Positions 1-8,467 of a DNA stretch of 64,000 bases are shown piece by piece. The notes below the pieces were generated by a model that saw nothing but the letters and a program-made list of their open reading frames with translations, searched no databases and was not told the DNA's origin. Origin of the DNA: Candidatus Pelagibacter communis. Its GTDB lineage: Bacteria > Pseudomonadota > Alphaproteobacteria > Pelagibacterales > Pelagibacteraceae. Each line of letters starts with the position of its first letter. Position 1 is the stretch's first letter. The stretch is taken from positions 387,679 to 451,678 of the forward strand of contig NZ_LANA01000001.1 in the NCBI RefSeq assembly GCF_012932795.1. Reading direction: 5' to 3'. The position numbers and the translations under genes are program-made.

Positions 1-576
1 GAGGCTGAGGGTTCAAATAATGAATCTCAGTCTGATACTTTAAAGAATAATGAGAAAATAAAGGAAACTACTCCTGAAGAAAAAATTTTAGAACTAGAAG
101 ACAAAGTGACTAGAACTTTTGCTGAGATGGAAAATCAGAGAAGAAGATTTGAAAAAGAAAGAGAAGATGCTTTTAGTTATGGTGGTTTTACTTTTGCAAA
201 AGAAATATTAAATTTAATAGATAATTTTGAAAGATCAAAAAAAATTTTAGAAAATGATGAAGTCTTAAAAGATTCTGAGGCACTAAAAAAAACTTTGGAA
301 CATTTTGATATTATAAACAAAGATATGGTTTCTATTTTATCTAAAAATGGGATTACTCCTTTAGATTCTATTGGTAAAAAACTTGATCCAAATTTTCACC
401 AAGCGATGATGGAAATTGAAGATGATCAAAAAGAACCTGGTACAATTATCCAAGAAATTCAAAAAGGCTTTATGATGAAAGATAGATTACTTAGGCCATC
501 ACTTGTAGGGGTTTCAAAAAAAAACGTTATTAAAGAAGAAAAAAATGAAGAAAACAAAGAAAATGGAGACAATTAA
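1..576 (+). CDS. grpE: GrpE nucleotide exchange factor (5' partial)
   Basis: GrpE is the cytoplasmic ADP/ATP exchange factor of the DnaK chaperone cycle. The reading frame is open from base 1 without a start, so the N-terminus lies outside the window; a GTG at 106 is internal. The visible part opens with an acidic, low-complexity segment, then a long charged helix (EMENQRRR...), then the beta-wing domain ending in DRLLRPSLVGVSKK, which resembles the GrpE signature (hxRPAxVxVS). A charged tail follows. It precedes dnaK by 61 bp and dnaJ follows, the usual heat-shock cluster. The family assignment is firm; only the true start is unknown. Confidence 0.95.
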   Translation, partial: EAEGSNNESQSDTLKNNEKIKETTPEEKILELEDKVTRTFAEMENQRRRFEKEREDAFSYGGFTFAKEILNLIDNFERSKKILENDEVLKDSEALKKTLEHFDIINKDMVSILSKNGITPLDSIGKKLDPNFHQAMMEIEDDQKEPGTIIQEIQKGFMMKDRLLRPSLVGVSKKNVIKEEKNEENKENGDN

Positions 577-591
577 TAATGTTTGTCAGAA

Positions 592-620
592 CTTGTAGAT
601 TAAAAAAAAACACTTATATG
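592..620 (+). promoter_or_regulatory. Possible dnaK promoter
   Basis: The 61-bp grpE-dnaK gap contains TTGTAG (593-598) and TATATG (615-620) separated by 16 bases, a plausible -35/-10 pair. CTTGTAG with CACTTATAT could also be read as a degraded sigma-32 promoter. No CIRCE inverted repeat is present. In such A+T-rich DNA chance matches are common, so this is only a candidate. Confidence 0.3.
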
Positions 621-637
621 AAGGGTAGTATTAAATT

Positions 638-2584
638 ATGAGCAAAATTATAGGAATAGATTTAGGAACAACAAATTCATGTGTGTCTATTATGGAGGGT
701 AGTCAACCCAAAGTTTTAGAAAATGCAGAAGGTGCAAGAACAACCCCATCAGTCGTTGCGTTCACTGATGATGGGGAAAAACTCGTTGGGCAACCTGCAA
801 AAAGACAAGCAGTAACTAATCCTGAAAATACTATATTTGCAGTAAAAAGATTAATTGGAAGAAATTTTGAAGACCCAACTGTAAAAAAAGATATTGCAGC
901 AGCTCCTTTTAAAATTGTTAATTCAGAAAAAGGTGATGCTTGGATTGAAGCGAAGAATGAAAAATATTCTCCTTCTCAAATATCTGCATTTATTCTTCAA
1001 AAAATGAAAGAAACTGCTGAAAAATATTTGGGTCAAGAAGTAACCAAAGCTGTGATAACTGTTCCTGCTTACTTTAATGATGCACAAAGACAAGCAACTA
1101 AAGATGCTGGTAAAATTGCAGGCTTGGAAGTTCTTAGGATCATCAATGAGCCAACTGCTGCCTCTTTAGCTTATGGTTTAGATAAAAAACAAAATAAAAA
1201 AATTGCTGTATATGATTTAGGTGGTGGAACTTTTGATGTTTCAATCCTAGAATTGGGTGATGGCGTTTTTGAGGTTAAATCAACTAATGGAGATACATTT
1301 TTAGGTGGAGAAGATTTTGATAATGCTATTGTGGACTACTTAGTTGGTGAGTTTAAGAAAGATAACGGTATTGATTTAAAATCAGACAAACTAGCTTTAC
1401 AAAGATTGAAAGAAGCTGCTGAAAAAGCAAAAATTGAACTTTCTTCTGCTGAACAAACAGATGTAAATTTACCATTTATTACTGCAGATAAAACGGGTCC
1501 AAAACATATTAACTTAAAAATGACTAGAGCTAAATTAGAAGCTTTGGTTGAAGGTTTAATTTCAAGAACACTTCCTCCTTGTAAAACAGCACTTAAAGAT
1601 GCTGGTCTTACTGCTAGTGAAATCGATGAAATTGTAATGGTTGGTGGTATGACAAGAATGCCTAAAGTTTTGTCTGAAGTTAAAAATTTCTTTGGAAAAG
1701 AGCCAAACAAAAGTGTTAACCCAGATGAAGTTGTTGCGATGGGTGCTGCAATCCAAGCTGGAGTCCTTCAGGGTGATGTTAAGGATGTACTTCTCCTAGA
1801 TGTAACACCATTATCACTTGGAATTGAAACTTTGGGTGGCGTATCAACAAAATTGATTGAAAAAAACACAACGATCCCTACAAAAAAAAGCCAAGTATTT
1901 TCTACAGCAGAAGATAACCAGCCTGCTGTGTCAATAAGAGTTCTTCAAGGTGAAAGAGAAATGGCCTCTGATAATAAGATGTTAGGAAATTTTGAATTAG
2001 TTGGTATTGCGCCAGCAGCAAGAGGGATACCTCAAATCGAAGTAACATTTGATATCGATGCAAATGGAATTGTTAGTGTTTCCGCGAAGGATAAAGGAAC
2101 CGGAAAAGAACAAAAAATTCAAATTCAAGCTTCAGGTGGATTAAGTGATGAAGAAATAGAAAAAATGGTTAAAGATGCAGAAGCGAATAAAGATGAAGAT
2201 AAAAAGAAAAGAGAGTCAGTAGATGCAAGAAATCAAGCTGATACATTAATTCATTCAACTGAAAAAAATCTTAAAGAGCATGGTGCTAAAATTTCTGATG
2301 CTGAAAAAAAAGCAATAGAAGATGCTTCTACAAACTTAAAAGAGGCTATAAAAGGAACAGATACCGAAGATATAAAAAAGAAAACAGAAACTTTAGTCCA
2401 AGCCTCAATGAAACTTGGTGAGGCCATTTACAAGTCTCAAGAAAAAAAAGAAGATTCTTCTAAGGATGGTGACAAAAATAATGAAGGAAAAAAAGACGAT
2501 AATGTAGTTGATGCAGATTTTGAAGAAGTAAAAGAAGAAGTAAAAGAAGAAGAAAAAGAAAAAAATAAAGAAAAAAGTGCTTAA
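638..2584 (+). CDS. dnaK: Chaperone protein DnaK (Hsp70)
   Basis: DnaK is the ATP-driven cytoplasmic Hsp70 that binds exposed hydrophobic peptides, working with DnaJ and GrpE encoded on either side. The 648 residues match the family length. The nucleotide-binding domain shows the phosphate-1 motif [10 protein letters not shown] near residue 6, [10 protein letters not shown] near 194 and the adenosine motif GGMTRMP near 335. The linker [13 protein letters not shown] is followed by the substrate-binding beta domain and a helical lid. The C-terminal ~50 residues are extremely Lys/Glu rich. The start is an ATG; dnaJ follows after 32 bp. Confidence 0.98.
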   Translation: MSKIIGIDLGTTNSCVSIMEGSQPKVLENAEGARTTPSVVAFTDDGEKLVGQPAKRQAVTNPENTIFAVKRLIGRNFEDPTVKKDIAAAPFKIVNSEKGDAWIEAKNEKYSPSQISAFILQKMKETAEKYLGQEVTKAVITVPAYFNDAQRQATKDAGKIAGLEVLRIINEPTAASLAYGLDKKQNKKIAVYDLGGGTFDVSILELGDGVFEVKSTNGDTFLGGEDFDNAIVDYLVGEFKKDNGIDLKSDKLALQRLKEAAEKAKIELSSAEQTDVNLPFITADKTGPKHINLKMTRAKLEALVEGLISRTLPPCKTALKDAGLTASEIDEIVMVGGMTRMPKVLSEVKNFFGKEPNKSVNPDEVVAMGAAIQAGVLQGDVKDVLLLDVTPLSLGIETLGGVSTKLIEKNTTIPTKKSQVFSTAEDNQPAVSIRVLQGEREMASDNKMLGNFELVGIAPAARGIPQIEVTFDIDANGIVSVSAKDKGTGKEQKIQIQASGGLSDEEIEKMVKDAEANKDEDKKKRESVDARNQADTLIHSTEKNLKEHGAKISDAEKKAIEDASTNLKEAIKGTDTEDIKKKTETLVQASMKLGEAIYKSQEKKEDSSKDGDKNNEGKKDDNVVDADFEEVKEEVKEEEKEKNKEKSA

Positions 2585-2616
2585 GACTTAAAACAACTAT
2601 CATCTTAAAGTAACTT

Positions 2617-3750
2617 ATGGCTAAAAGAGATTTTTATGACGTCTTAGGTGTCAGCAAAAGTGCAAGTCCAGAAGAATTAAAATCAGCTTATAGAAAGCTT
2701 GCAGTAAAACATCACCCTGATAAAAATCCTGGTAACAAGGCTTCTGAGGAAAAGTTCAAAGAGGCTGGTGAAGCATATGGAATTCTTTCTGATTCAGAAA
2801 AAAAACAAAACTATGATAATTTTGGTCATGCAGCTTTTGAGGGCGGAGGTGGAAGGCAAGGTGGAGGCTTTAGTGGTGGCTTTGGTGGAGCTGATTTTTC
2901 AGATATTTTTGAAGATTTTTTTGGAGATTTTGGTGGTGGTGGAAGATCAAGAGGCAGAAGAAACACTAATAACAGAGGATCCGATTTAAGGTACGATTTA
3001 TCAATTACTCTTGAAGAAGCTTATGAGGGAAAAAAACAAGATATAAAATTTTCAACAACTGAGAAATGTATTACTTGTAAAGGAAATGGCACCAAGCCTG
3101 GTCACTCTCCAGATAGATGTACAGTTTGTGGTGGAAATGGTAAAGTAAGATCTAATCAGGGATTTTTTACTGTCCAGCAAACTTGTCCTCAATGTCAAGG
3201 ATCTGGGGAAGAAATTACAAATCCTTGTGTTGACTGTAATGGCCAAGGTAATAAGCAAGCCTCAAAAAAAATATCAGTGACGATACCGAAGGGTGTTGAT
3301 GATGGAACACGAATAAGATTAGCAGGTAAAGGTGAGGCTGGTACTAAAGGAGGAGCTAGTGGAGATTTATATTTATTTATCAATGTTTATTCTCATGATT
3401 TATTTAAAAGATCTGATGAAAATTTATTTTTTGAATTTCCAATATCAATTGCGGATGCTGCCTTAGGCACTACAATTGAGATACCTACTATTGATGGTGG
3501 AAAAGCAAAGATTAAAATACCAGATGGGACTCAAAATGGAAAACAATTTAGACTCAAAGGTAAAGGAATGCCTTATATGCGTGGTAGTGGAAATGGAGAT
3601 CTTTATGTTCAGGTAAATACTGAGGTCCCCATTTCACTAAATAAAGAACAAAAAGAATTACTTGAAAAATTTAGAGAAATTGAGAATGAAAGATCAAATC
3701 CAAGTATCAAAAAATTCTTTCAAAAAGCTAAAAGTTTTTGGAAAAACTAA
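2617..3750 (+). CDS. dnaJ: Chaperone protein DnaJ (Hsp40)
   Basis: DnaJ is the J-domain co-chaperone that delivers clients to DnaK and stimulates its ATPase. The N-terminal J domain carries HPD in KHHPDKNPG at about residues 31-39, followed by a Gly/Phe-rich linker (about 75-115). Four CxxCxGxG zinc repeats are visible ([32 protein letters not shown]), then two beta-sandwich substrate domains. The 377 residues and complete architecture identify a type I DnaJ. It lies 32 bp behind dnaK and is probably co-transcribed with it. Confidence 0.98.
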   Translation: MAKRDFYDVLGVSKSASPEELKSAYRKLAVKHHPDKNPGNKASEEKFKEAGEAYGILSDSEKKQNYDNFGHAAFEGGGGRQGGGFSGGFGGADFSDIFEDFFGDFGGGGRSRGRRNTNNRGSDLRYDLSITLEEAYEGKKQDIKFSTTEKCITCKGNGTKPGHSPDRCTVCGGNGKVRSNQGFFTVQQTCPQCQGSGEEITNPCVDCNGQGNKQASKKISVTIPKGVDDGTRIRLAGKGEAGTKGGASGDLYLFINVYSHDLFKRSDENLFFEFPISIADAALGTTIEIPTIDGGKAKIKIPDGTQNGKQFRLKGKGMPYMRGSGNGDLYVQVNTEVPISLNKEQKELLEKFREIENERSNPSIKKFFQKAKSFWKN

Positions 3751-3787
3751 AGACTAATTAGTTAAAAAAGGTTAATATTTTCTCAAG

Positions 3788-4564
3788 ATGAAAAAAATTA
3801 ATTTAGCAATTTCTGGATGTCTTGGAAGAATGGGCAAGCAACTTATTAAATCTTCTAAATCTAATAATAACTTTAAACTAGTGGCTCTTACAGAAAGCAA
3901 ACCTCTTAATAAAAAGATAGCAGGTATCAAGCTTAGTCAAAACACAGATCAAACTTTTGAAAATACAGATGTAATAATAGATTTTACTGTTCCTAAATGT
4001 ACTCTTGAAATTCTTAAAATAGCATCAAAATTAAAAAAAAAAGTAGTCATTGGTACAACTGGATTTTCTCAAAAAGAAGAAAATTCAATAAAAAAGTATT
4101 CAAAGCAAATTTCAATTTTAAAAGCTGGAAATATGAGTTTAGGTGTTAATTTACTGATGTATTTAACTGAAATAGCTTCAAAATCATTAAATGATGAATA
4201 TTTAAGCAAAATATTTGAAGCTCATCATAAACACAAGAAGGATTACCCATCAGGAACTGCTTTAATGCTTGGAAAAGGAATAGCGAATGGAAAAGATAAA
4301 AAATTTTATAGCGTAATTGGTAAAAAATTTCTAAACAAAAAAAATTTTCCATATGGGGAAAAAATTAATTTCAATTCAATTAGAAAAGGAGAAGTTGTTG
4401 GAGAACATGAAGTTTTATTTTCAAGTGGTAAAGAAATTATAAAATTAAATCATGAGGCATTTGATAGAGCTCTTTATTCGGATGGTGCTTTATCTGCTGC
4501 AATATGGCTTAGAACTAAAAAACCTGGACTTTATTCAATGAGGGATTTATTGAATTTCAAATAA
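3788..4564 (+). CDS. dapB: 4-hydroxy-tetrahydrodipicolinate reductase
   Basis: DapB performs the NAD(P)H-dependent second committed step of the diaminopimelate/lysine pathway in the cytosol. The N-terminal Rossmann fold has GCLGRMGKQ (about 10-18) and the substrate-binding signature EAHHKHKKDYPSGTAL lies near 143-158. GTTGFS is the conserved loop that follows the first domain. The 258 residues are normal. The TAA stop shares its last A with the ATG of nth (TAATG), so translation of the two is probably coupled even though their functions are unrelated. Confidence 0.96.
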   Translation: MKKINLAISGCLGRMGKQLIKSSKSNNNFKLVALTESKPLNKKIAGIKLSQNTDQTFENTDVIIDFTVPKCTLEILKIASKLKKKVVIGTTGFSQKEENSIKKYSKQISILKAGNMSLGVNLLMYLTEIASKSLNDEYLSKIFEAHHKHKKDYPSGTALMLGKGIANGKDKKFYSVIGKKFLNKKNFPYGEKINFNSIRKGEVVGEHEVLFSSGKEIIKLNHEAFDRALYSDGALSAAIWLRTKKPGLYSMRDLLNFK

Positions 4565-5217
4565 TGAATGAGAAAATTAAAGCAAAGAAGATATTAAAAA
4601 TTTTAAATAAAATTTATCCAAACACTCCAATTCCATTAAATCATAGCAATAAATTTACACTTTTGACTTCTGTGCTTTTATCTGCTCAATGCACTGATTT
4701 GAATGTTAACAATGTTACTAAAAATATATATCCCAAATATAATAAGCCTGAACACTTTGTTAAATTAGGAAGAAAAAAAATTGAAAAATTAATTAAAAGC
4801 ATCGGTATTTTTCGAATAAAAGCAAAAAGTATTTATTTGATGTCTAAATTACTTTTGGAAAAACATGGTGGTAAAGTGCCCAAAAACTTTGAGGAACTTG
4901 AAAAACTACCTGGTGTAGGTCATAAAACTGCAAGTGTAGTTATGTCCCAAGGTTTTGGTATACCAGCTTTTGCGGTAGATACACATATCCATAGGTTGGC
5001 ACAAAGATGGGGAATAACTAATGGCAAAAGTGTTATTCAAACTGAAGTTGACTTAAAAAAATTATTTCCTAAAAAAACATGGAACAAATTACATTTGCAA
5101 ATAATTTATTATGGTAGAGAATTTTGTAAAGCTAGAGAGTGTTTTGGTTTAACTTGTAAAATTTGCACAACTTGTTATCCTAATCGCAAAAATCCAATTA
5201 AAACAAAAAAAGCTTAA
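4564..5217 (+). CDS. nth: Endonuclease III (DNA glycosylase/AP lyase)
   Basis: Nth removes oxidised pyrimidines and cleaves abasic sites in base-excision repair. The helix-hairpin-helix LPGVGHKTA carries the catalytic Lys121, and AVDTHIHR supplies the catalytic Asp139. Length (217 residues) is typical. The C-terminal iron-sulfur motif is unusual: cysteines lie at 188, 193, 198, 201 and 204, spaced x4, x4, x2, x2, rather than the classical C-x6-C-x2-C-x5-C. The cluster may be ligated differently. It overlaps dapB by one base and is followed one base later by the PfkB kinase gene. Confidence 0.95.
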   Translation: MNEKIKAKKILKILNKIYPNTPIPLNHSNKFTLLTSVLLSAQCTDLNVNNVTKNIYPKYNKPEHFVKLGRKKIEKLIKSIGIFRIKAKSIYLMSKLLLEKHGGKVPKNFEELEKLPGVGHKTASVVMSQGFGIPAFAVDTHIHRLAQRWGITNGKSVIQTEVDLKKLFPKKTWNKLHLQIIYYGREFCKARECFGLTCKICTTCYPNRKNPIKTKKA

Positions 5218-5218
5218 T

Positions 5219-6154
5219 ATGAAGATACTTGGAATCGGAAATGCGATTGTTGATGTTATATGTAAAGTGCAAGAACAATACCTGATAGATAATGAATTAA
5301 CAAAAGGGACAATGAAATTAGTTGATGAAATTGAATTTCAAAAACTTTTATCTACTCTCAAAATTGATAAAACAATTTCTGGTGGGTCAGTTGCAAATTC
5401 TATTGTTGGATTGTCTCAATTAGGAAATAGTGTTGGATTTATAGGAAAAATTAATGATGATAAGCTTGGTCAAAAATATGAAGAAGGCCTAGTTGAAGAG
5501 AAGGTGCAATATTATTATAAAAAAAAAGAGGAACCTTTATCTACAGGAACCTGCTTAATCTTAATAACTCCTGATGCAGAAAGAACAATGGTTACCTTTT
5601 TAGGTATAGCAGGCAAGATTAGTGAAAAAGATATCAATGAAAAAGCAGTCAAAGAAAGTGAAATAATATTTCTTGAAGGATATTTATGGGATAAGGGAGA
5701 GCCAAAAAATGCTTTTGATAAAGCAATGTCATTATCAAATAAAAAAGCAATGTCTTTATCTGATCAATTTTGTGTTAACAGACACAAAGATGATTTTTTA
5801 GACTTAGTTAAAAATAAGCTTGATATTACTTTTGCTAATGAACAGGAAATTAAGTCATTAATTGATACAAATAACTTCAATGAAATTATTACATTTGGAA
5901 AACAATTGGGAAAACACTTGATTATTACCCGAGGAGAAAAAGGTAGTGTGGCTATTAATGGTTCTAATGTTACAGAGTGCAAAAGTGAACCAGGCTTAAA
6001 AATAGTAGACCTAACAGGAGCTGGAGATTTATTTGCAGCAGGATTTCTACACGGCTTTATCAATGGCAAGTCAACAAAAGACTCTCTTGAAAAAGGTACT
6101 GAAATGTCTGCAAAGATAATTCAAAAGGTTGGTGCTAGATTAAATCATTTATAA
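5219..6154 (+). CDS. PfkB-family carbohydrate/nucleoside kinase (adenosine-kinase-like)
   Basis: An ATP-dependent ribokinase-superfamily kinase that phosphorylates a sugar or nucleoside. The first signature region contains SGGSVANSIVGLSQLG (about 58-73) and the second is DLTGAGDLFAAGFLHG (about 263-278), with the catalytic Asp in GAGD. The opening GIGNAIVDVICKVQE and the length of 311 residues resemble the adenosine kinase branch common in alphaproteobacteria, but the substrate cannot be fixed from sequence alone. It begins one base after nth and ends convergently one base before the next gene. Confidence 0.88.
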   Translation: MKILGIGNAIVDVICKVQEQYLIDNELTKGTMKLVDEIEFQKLLSTLKIDKTISGGSVANSIVGLSQLGNSVGFIGKINDDKLGQKYEEGLVEEKVQYYYKKKEEPLSTGTCLILITPDAERTMVTFLGIAGKISEKDINEKAVKESEIIFLEGYLWDKGEPKNAFDKAMSLSNKKAMSLSDQFCVNRHKDDFLDLVKNKLDITFANEQEIKSLIDTNNFNEIITFGKQLGKHLIITRGEKGSVAINGSNVTECKSEPGLKIVDLTGAGDLFAAGFLHGFINGKSTKDSLEKGTEMSAKIIQKVGARLNHL

Positions 6155-6155
6155 T

Positions 6156-6740
6156 TTATTCAATAAAATAACCATCTTTATGGCTTAAGATAAAATTTTT
6201 GTCCTTAAATTTATCGGTAATTTTTTTTCTAAGCCTATAAATGTGTGTTTCAACTGTGTGCGTTTCTATATCTAATGAATATCTCCAAATATTTTTTTGT
6301 AAATCAGATACACTATGTTTCTTTTTTGCATCACTTAAATATAAAATAATCGCAACTTCTTTTTCAGTTAGTTTCAAACTTAAATCATCCTTAGAAAAAA
6401 ACTTTGAATTTAAATTTAACTCATATCCATTTATATAAATTTTAGATTGATGATTAAATTTTAATTTTATTAATTCAATATTTATTAGTTCTAAAAGTTT
6501 TTTAAAAGGTAGTGGAAAAATACCGATATTGAAAAAATTTTTTTCATCTATATTTTTATTTAATAATTTTGAATTAGATTTCATAACTATTAAGGAATTT
6601 TCTATATTTAAACCAGTATCTTTAATAAAATCTGACTCATTTTCATATTTTATTATCTCAAAAAATAAATTTTCTTTAATCTCATATAAGATTTCATATA
6701 GTGAGTTAAAATTTATTATAAAAACATTTTGTTTAATCAT
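6156..6740 (-). CDS. OmpR/PhoB-type winged-helix regulator with degenerate receiver
   Basis: The C-terminal ~90 residues form an OmpR/PhoB winged helix: LTEKEVAIILYLSD, then the recognition-helix signature ETHTVETHIYRLRKKI and the wing FILSHKDGYFIE. The N-terminal ~100 residues have the size and hydrophobic pattern of a receiver domain (FIINF, SLIVMKS, FPLPFKKLLELIN), but I see neither the acidic cluster and phospho-acceptor Asp nor the usual Lys. It therefore probably works as a phosphorylation-independent DNA-binding protein. It is divergent from the YkuD gene, 14 bp away. Target genes are unknown. Confidence is high for the DNA-binding domain and moderate for the receiver origin. Confidence 0.82.
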   Translation of the reverse strand: MIKQNVFIINFNSLYEILYEIKENLFFEIIKYENESDFIKDTGLNIENSLIVMKSNSKLLNKNIDEKNFFNIGIFPLPFKKLLELINIELIKLKFNHQSKIYINGYELNLNSKFFSKDDLSLKLTEKEVAIILYLSDAKKKHSVSDLQKNIWRYSLDIETHTVETHIYRLRKKITDKFKDKNFILSHKDGYFIE

Positions 6741-6754
6741 ATCTAATATTACTC

Positions 6755-7246
6755 ATGATAATTCATGTTAAAAATAAACACACTCTAATAATTGATGATT
6801 TTGAGCTTAAGTGTTGTATTGGTAAAATGGGTTCTAAATATAATAAAAAGGAAGGTGATTATTCAACTCCTATTGGTCAATTTTCTTTAGGAAAATTATA
6901 TTATAGACAAGATCGGGAAAAAAAGCTGGAAACAAAGATTACAACAAGAGTGATAAAAAAAAGTATGGGATGGTGTAATGATCCATTAAACACTTACTAT
7001 AACAAAGAGATTTTAATTAATAAAAAAATCAAACATGAAAAATTATTTAGAAAAGATAATTTGTATGATTATTTAATAGTTATTAATTACAATATTGGAA
7101 AGATAAAAAAAGATAAAGGAAGTGCTATTTTTATTCATCTTACAAAAAATTATAAACCCACTGCTGGATGTGTAGCTTTAAAAAAAAAGGATTTTATCAT
7201 TTTGACAAAATTAATAAACAATAAGACTAAAATTAAAATTTTTTAA
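6755..7246 (+). CDS. YkuD-fold L,D-transpeptidase family protein
   Basis: A 163-residue protein with the YkuD catalytic signature: the His of IFIHLTKN and the Cys of PTAGCVALKKKD, corresponding to H-x(n)-S/T-x-G-C-x-x-L. GDYSTPIGQFSLG near residues 34-46 is also typical. Family members cross-link peptidoglycan or attach lipoproteins through L,D-peptide bonds in the periplasm. No clear signal peptide is visible, so the substrate site or export route is uncertain. It diverges from the winged-helix regulator and overlaps the convergent yggS 3' end by 4 bp. Confidence 0.85.
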   Translation: MIIHVKNKHTLIIDDFELKCCIGKMGSKYNKKEGDYSTPIGQFSLGKLYYRQDREKKLETKITTRVIKKSMGWCNDPLNTYYNKEILINKKIKHEKLFRKDNLYDYLIVINYNIGKIKKDKGSAIFIHLTKNYKPTAGCVALKKKDFIILTKLINNKTKIKIF

Positions 7247-7890
7247 TCTCTGTTACCAAATATCTTAGAACCTATTCTAAGATGTGTAGCACCATTTTCG
7301 GCTGCCTCTAAAAAATCACTAGACATCCCCATACTAACGCAACCTAAATTCAATTTATCAGATAATAATTTCATTTTAGAAAAATAATTTATTGCACTTT
7401 GATTAATTGGGGGCAAGCACATCAGTCCTATAATATCTAAGTCTAGCACGTTAATACATTTTAAATAAAATTCTTCTGCATTTTCTATAGATATCCCATT
7501 TTTTTGAGGTTCATTTCCAATATTAATTTGGATAAAAATTTTAAGTCTTTTATTTTGCTTTATTTGCTCACTAGAAATTTTTTCTGCTAACTTAAGATTA
7601 TCTAAGGAATGTATATAATCAAATAAAGGGATTACATATTTAACTTTATTAGATTGTAGTTTACCTATCATGTGAAGCTTAACTTCATCAAAATCATTTT
7701 TAATTGATGTCCATTTTTCTAACGACTCCTGAACTTTATTTTCACCGAAATGACGATGTCCATGGTTAATTAGGGGTAATATTTCACTCACTGGGAAAGT
7801 TTTGCTTACAGCAATTATTGTGGGCGTAATATTAACTTTTGCCTTTAATATGCTTTCTATTGAGTTTAAATTAGTAATACTATTATGCAT
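7243..7890 (-). CDS. yggS: YggS-family pyridoxal phosphate homeostasis protein
   Basis: A single-domain PLP-binding protein (alanine racemase N-terminal TIM-barrel fold) involved in vitamin B6 and amino-acid homeostasis. Visible hallmarks are IIAVSKTFP near residue 25, carrying the PLP Lys, HFGENKVQE near 50, LHMIGKLQSNK near 75, and the phosphate-binding end SMGMSSDFLEAAENGATHLRIGSKIFG. I choose the ATG at 7890 over the in-frame GTG at 7896 because AGGTG lies just upstream. That ATG abuts the divergent start codon of the ThiE-like gene in the hexamer ATGCAT. Confidence 0.93.
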   Translation of the reverse strand: MHNSITNLNSIESILKAKVNITPTIIAVSKTFPVSEILPLINHGHRHFGENKVQESLEKWTSIKNDFDEVKLHMIGKLQSNKVKYVIPLFDYIHSLDNLKLAEKISSEQIKQNKRLKIFIQINIGNEPQKNGISIENAEEFYLKCINVLDLDIIGLMCLPPINQSAINYFSKMKLLSDKLNLGCVSMGMSSDFLEAAENGATHLRIGSKIFGNRD

Positions 7891-8457
7891 AAACACCTAC
7901 CTAAAATTTATTATTTTATAAATAAATTTGACCTTAAGGAATTACAAACAATTAATAAAAGTGTATCCATTATATACAGAAACTATGAAAAAAGTGTAGA
8001 TGAAAAAACAATAAATCTAATAAAAAAATACTGTAAAAAGAATAAACAAAAAATTTTTATCTCTAATAACTTTAAAATTGCAATTAAATTAAAGCTAGAT
8101 GGTCTTTATATACCTTCATTTAATAGAGTTCTTAATACTCACAATTATTCTAAGCCTTTAAATTTTCATATTATCGGTTCAGCTCATAATGAAATGGAAA
8201 TCAGAATTAAGGAGAATCAGGGCTGTGAGTTAGTTTTTTTATCACCAATTTTTAAGATTAAAAAACAAAAAACATTCTTAAATATAATCAAATTTAATAA
8301 AATTTCTTTATACAAAAAAGTACCTCTAATAGCTTTAGGAGGTATCAATAATGAAAATTTAAAAAAAATTAATATTTTAAGGTGTGTGGGGTTTGCAGGT
8401 ATAAGCTGGATAAAAAAAAACGGCCTAAATAAATTTAGGCCGCTTTTAAAAGTCTAA
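7885..8457 (+). CDS. Divergent ThiE/TenI-like (thiamine phosphate synthase superfamily) protein
   Basis: The TIM-barrel pattern of thiamine phosphate synthase is recognisable: LDGLYIPS (residues 71-78) at the place of the usual G-x-H-L-G-Q, IIGSAHN near 96-102, VFLSPIF near 117-123, and the phosphate-binding VPLIALGGI near 146-154. Several substrate motifs are altered: the usual NDR reads NNF and no HLGQxD is present. It may be a TenI-type isomerase or a functionally diverged relative rather than the main ThiE. Length 190 is slightly short. Its last codons contain the terminator of the convergent porin gene. Confidence 0.65.
   Translation: MHKHLPKIYYFINKFDLKELQTINKSVSIIYRNYEKSVDEKTINLIKKYCKKNKQKIFISNNFKIAIKLKLDGLYIPSFNRVLNTHNYSKPLNFHIIGSAHNEMEIRIKENQGCELVFLSPIFKIKKQKTFLNIIKFNKISLYKKVPLIALGGINNENLKKINILRCVGFAGISWIKKNGLNKFRPLLKV
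8412..8442 (-). terminator. Rho-independent terminator of the porin gene
   Basis: CGGCCTAAA (8421-8429) pairs perfectly with TTTAGGCCG (8434-8442) around a four-base loop. Read on the minus strand the hairpin is followed by nine T residues (complement of the A run 8412-8420). It starts 25 bp past the porin stop codon and lies wholly inside the 3' coding end of the ThiE-like gene. On the plus strand only four T residues follow, so termination in that direction would be weaker. Confidence 0.85.
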
Positions 8458-8467
8458 AATGTACTAA

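Noticed and set aside
1336-1756. Minus-strand open frames inside dnaK
   Set aside because: Complement of strongly conserved dnaK codons; no independent support.
3755-3764. CTAATTAG palindrome after dnaJ as a terminator
   Set aside because: Too short and A/T-only, with no T tract; likely chance.
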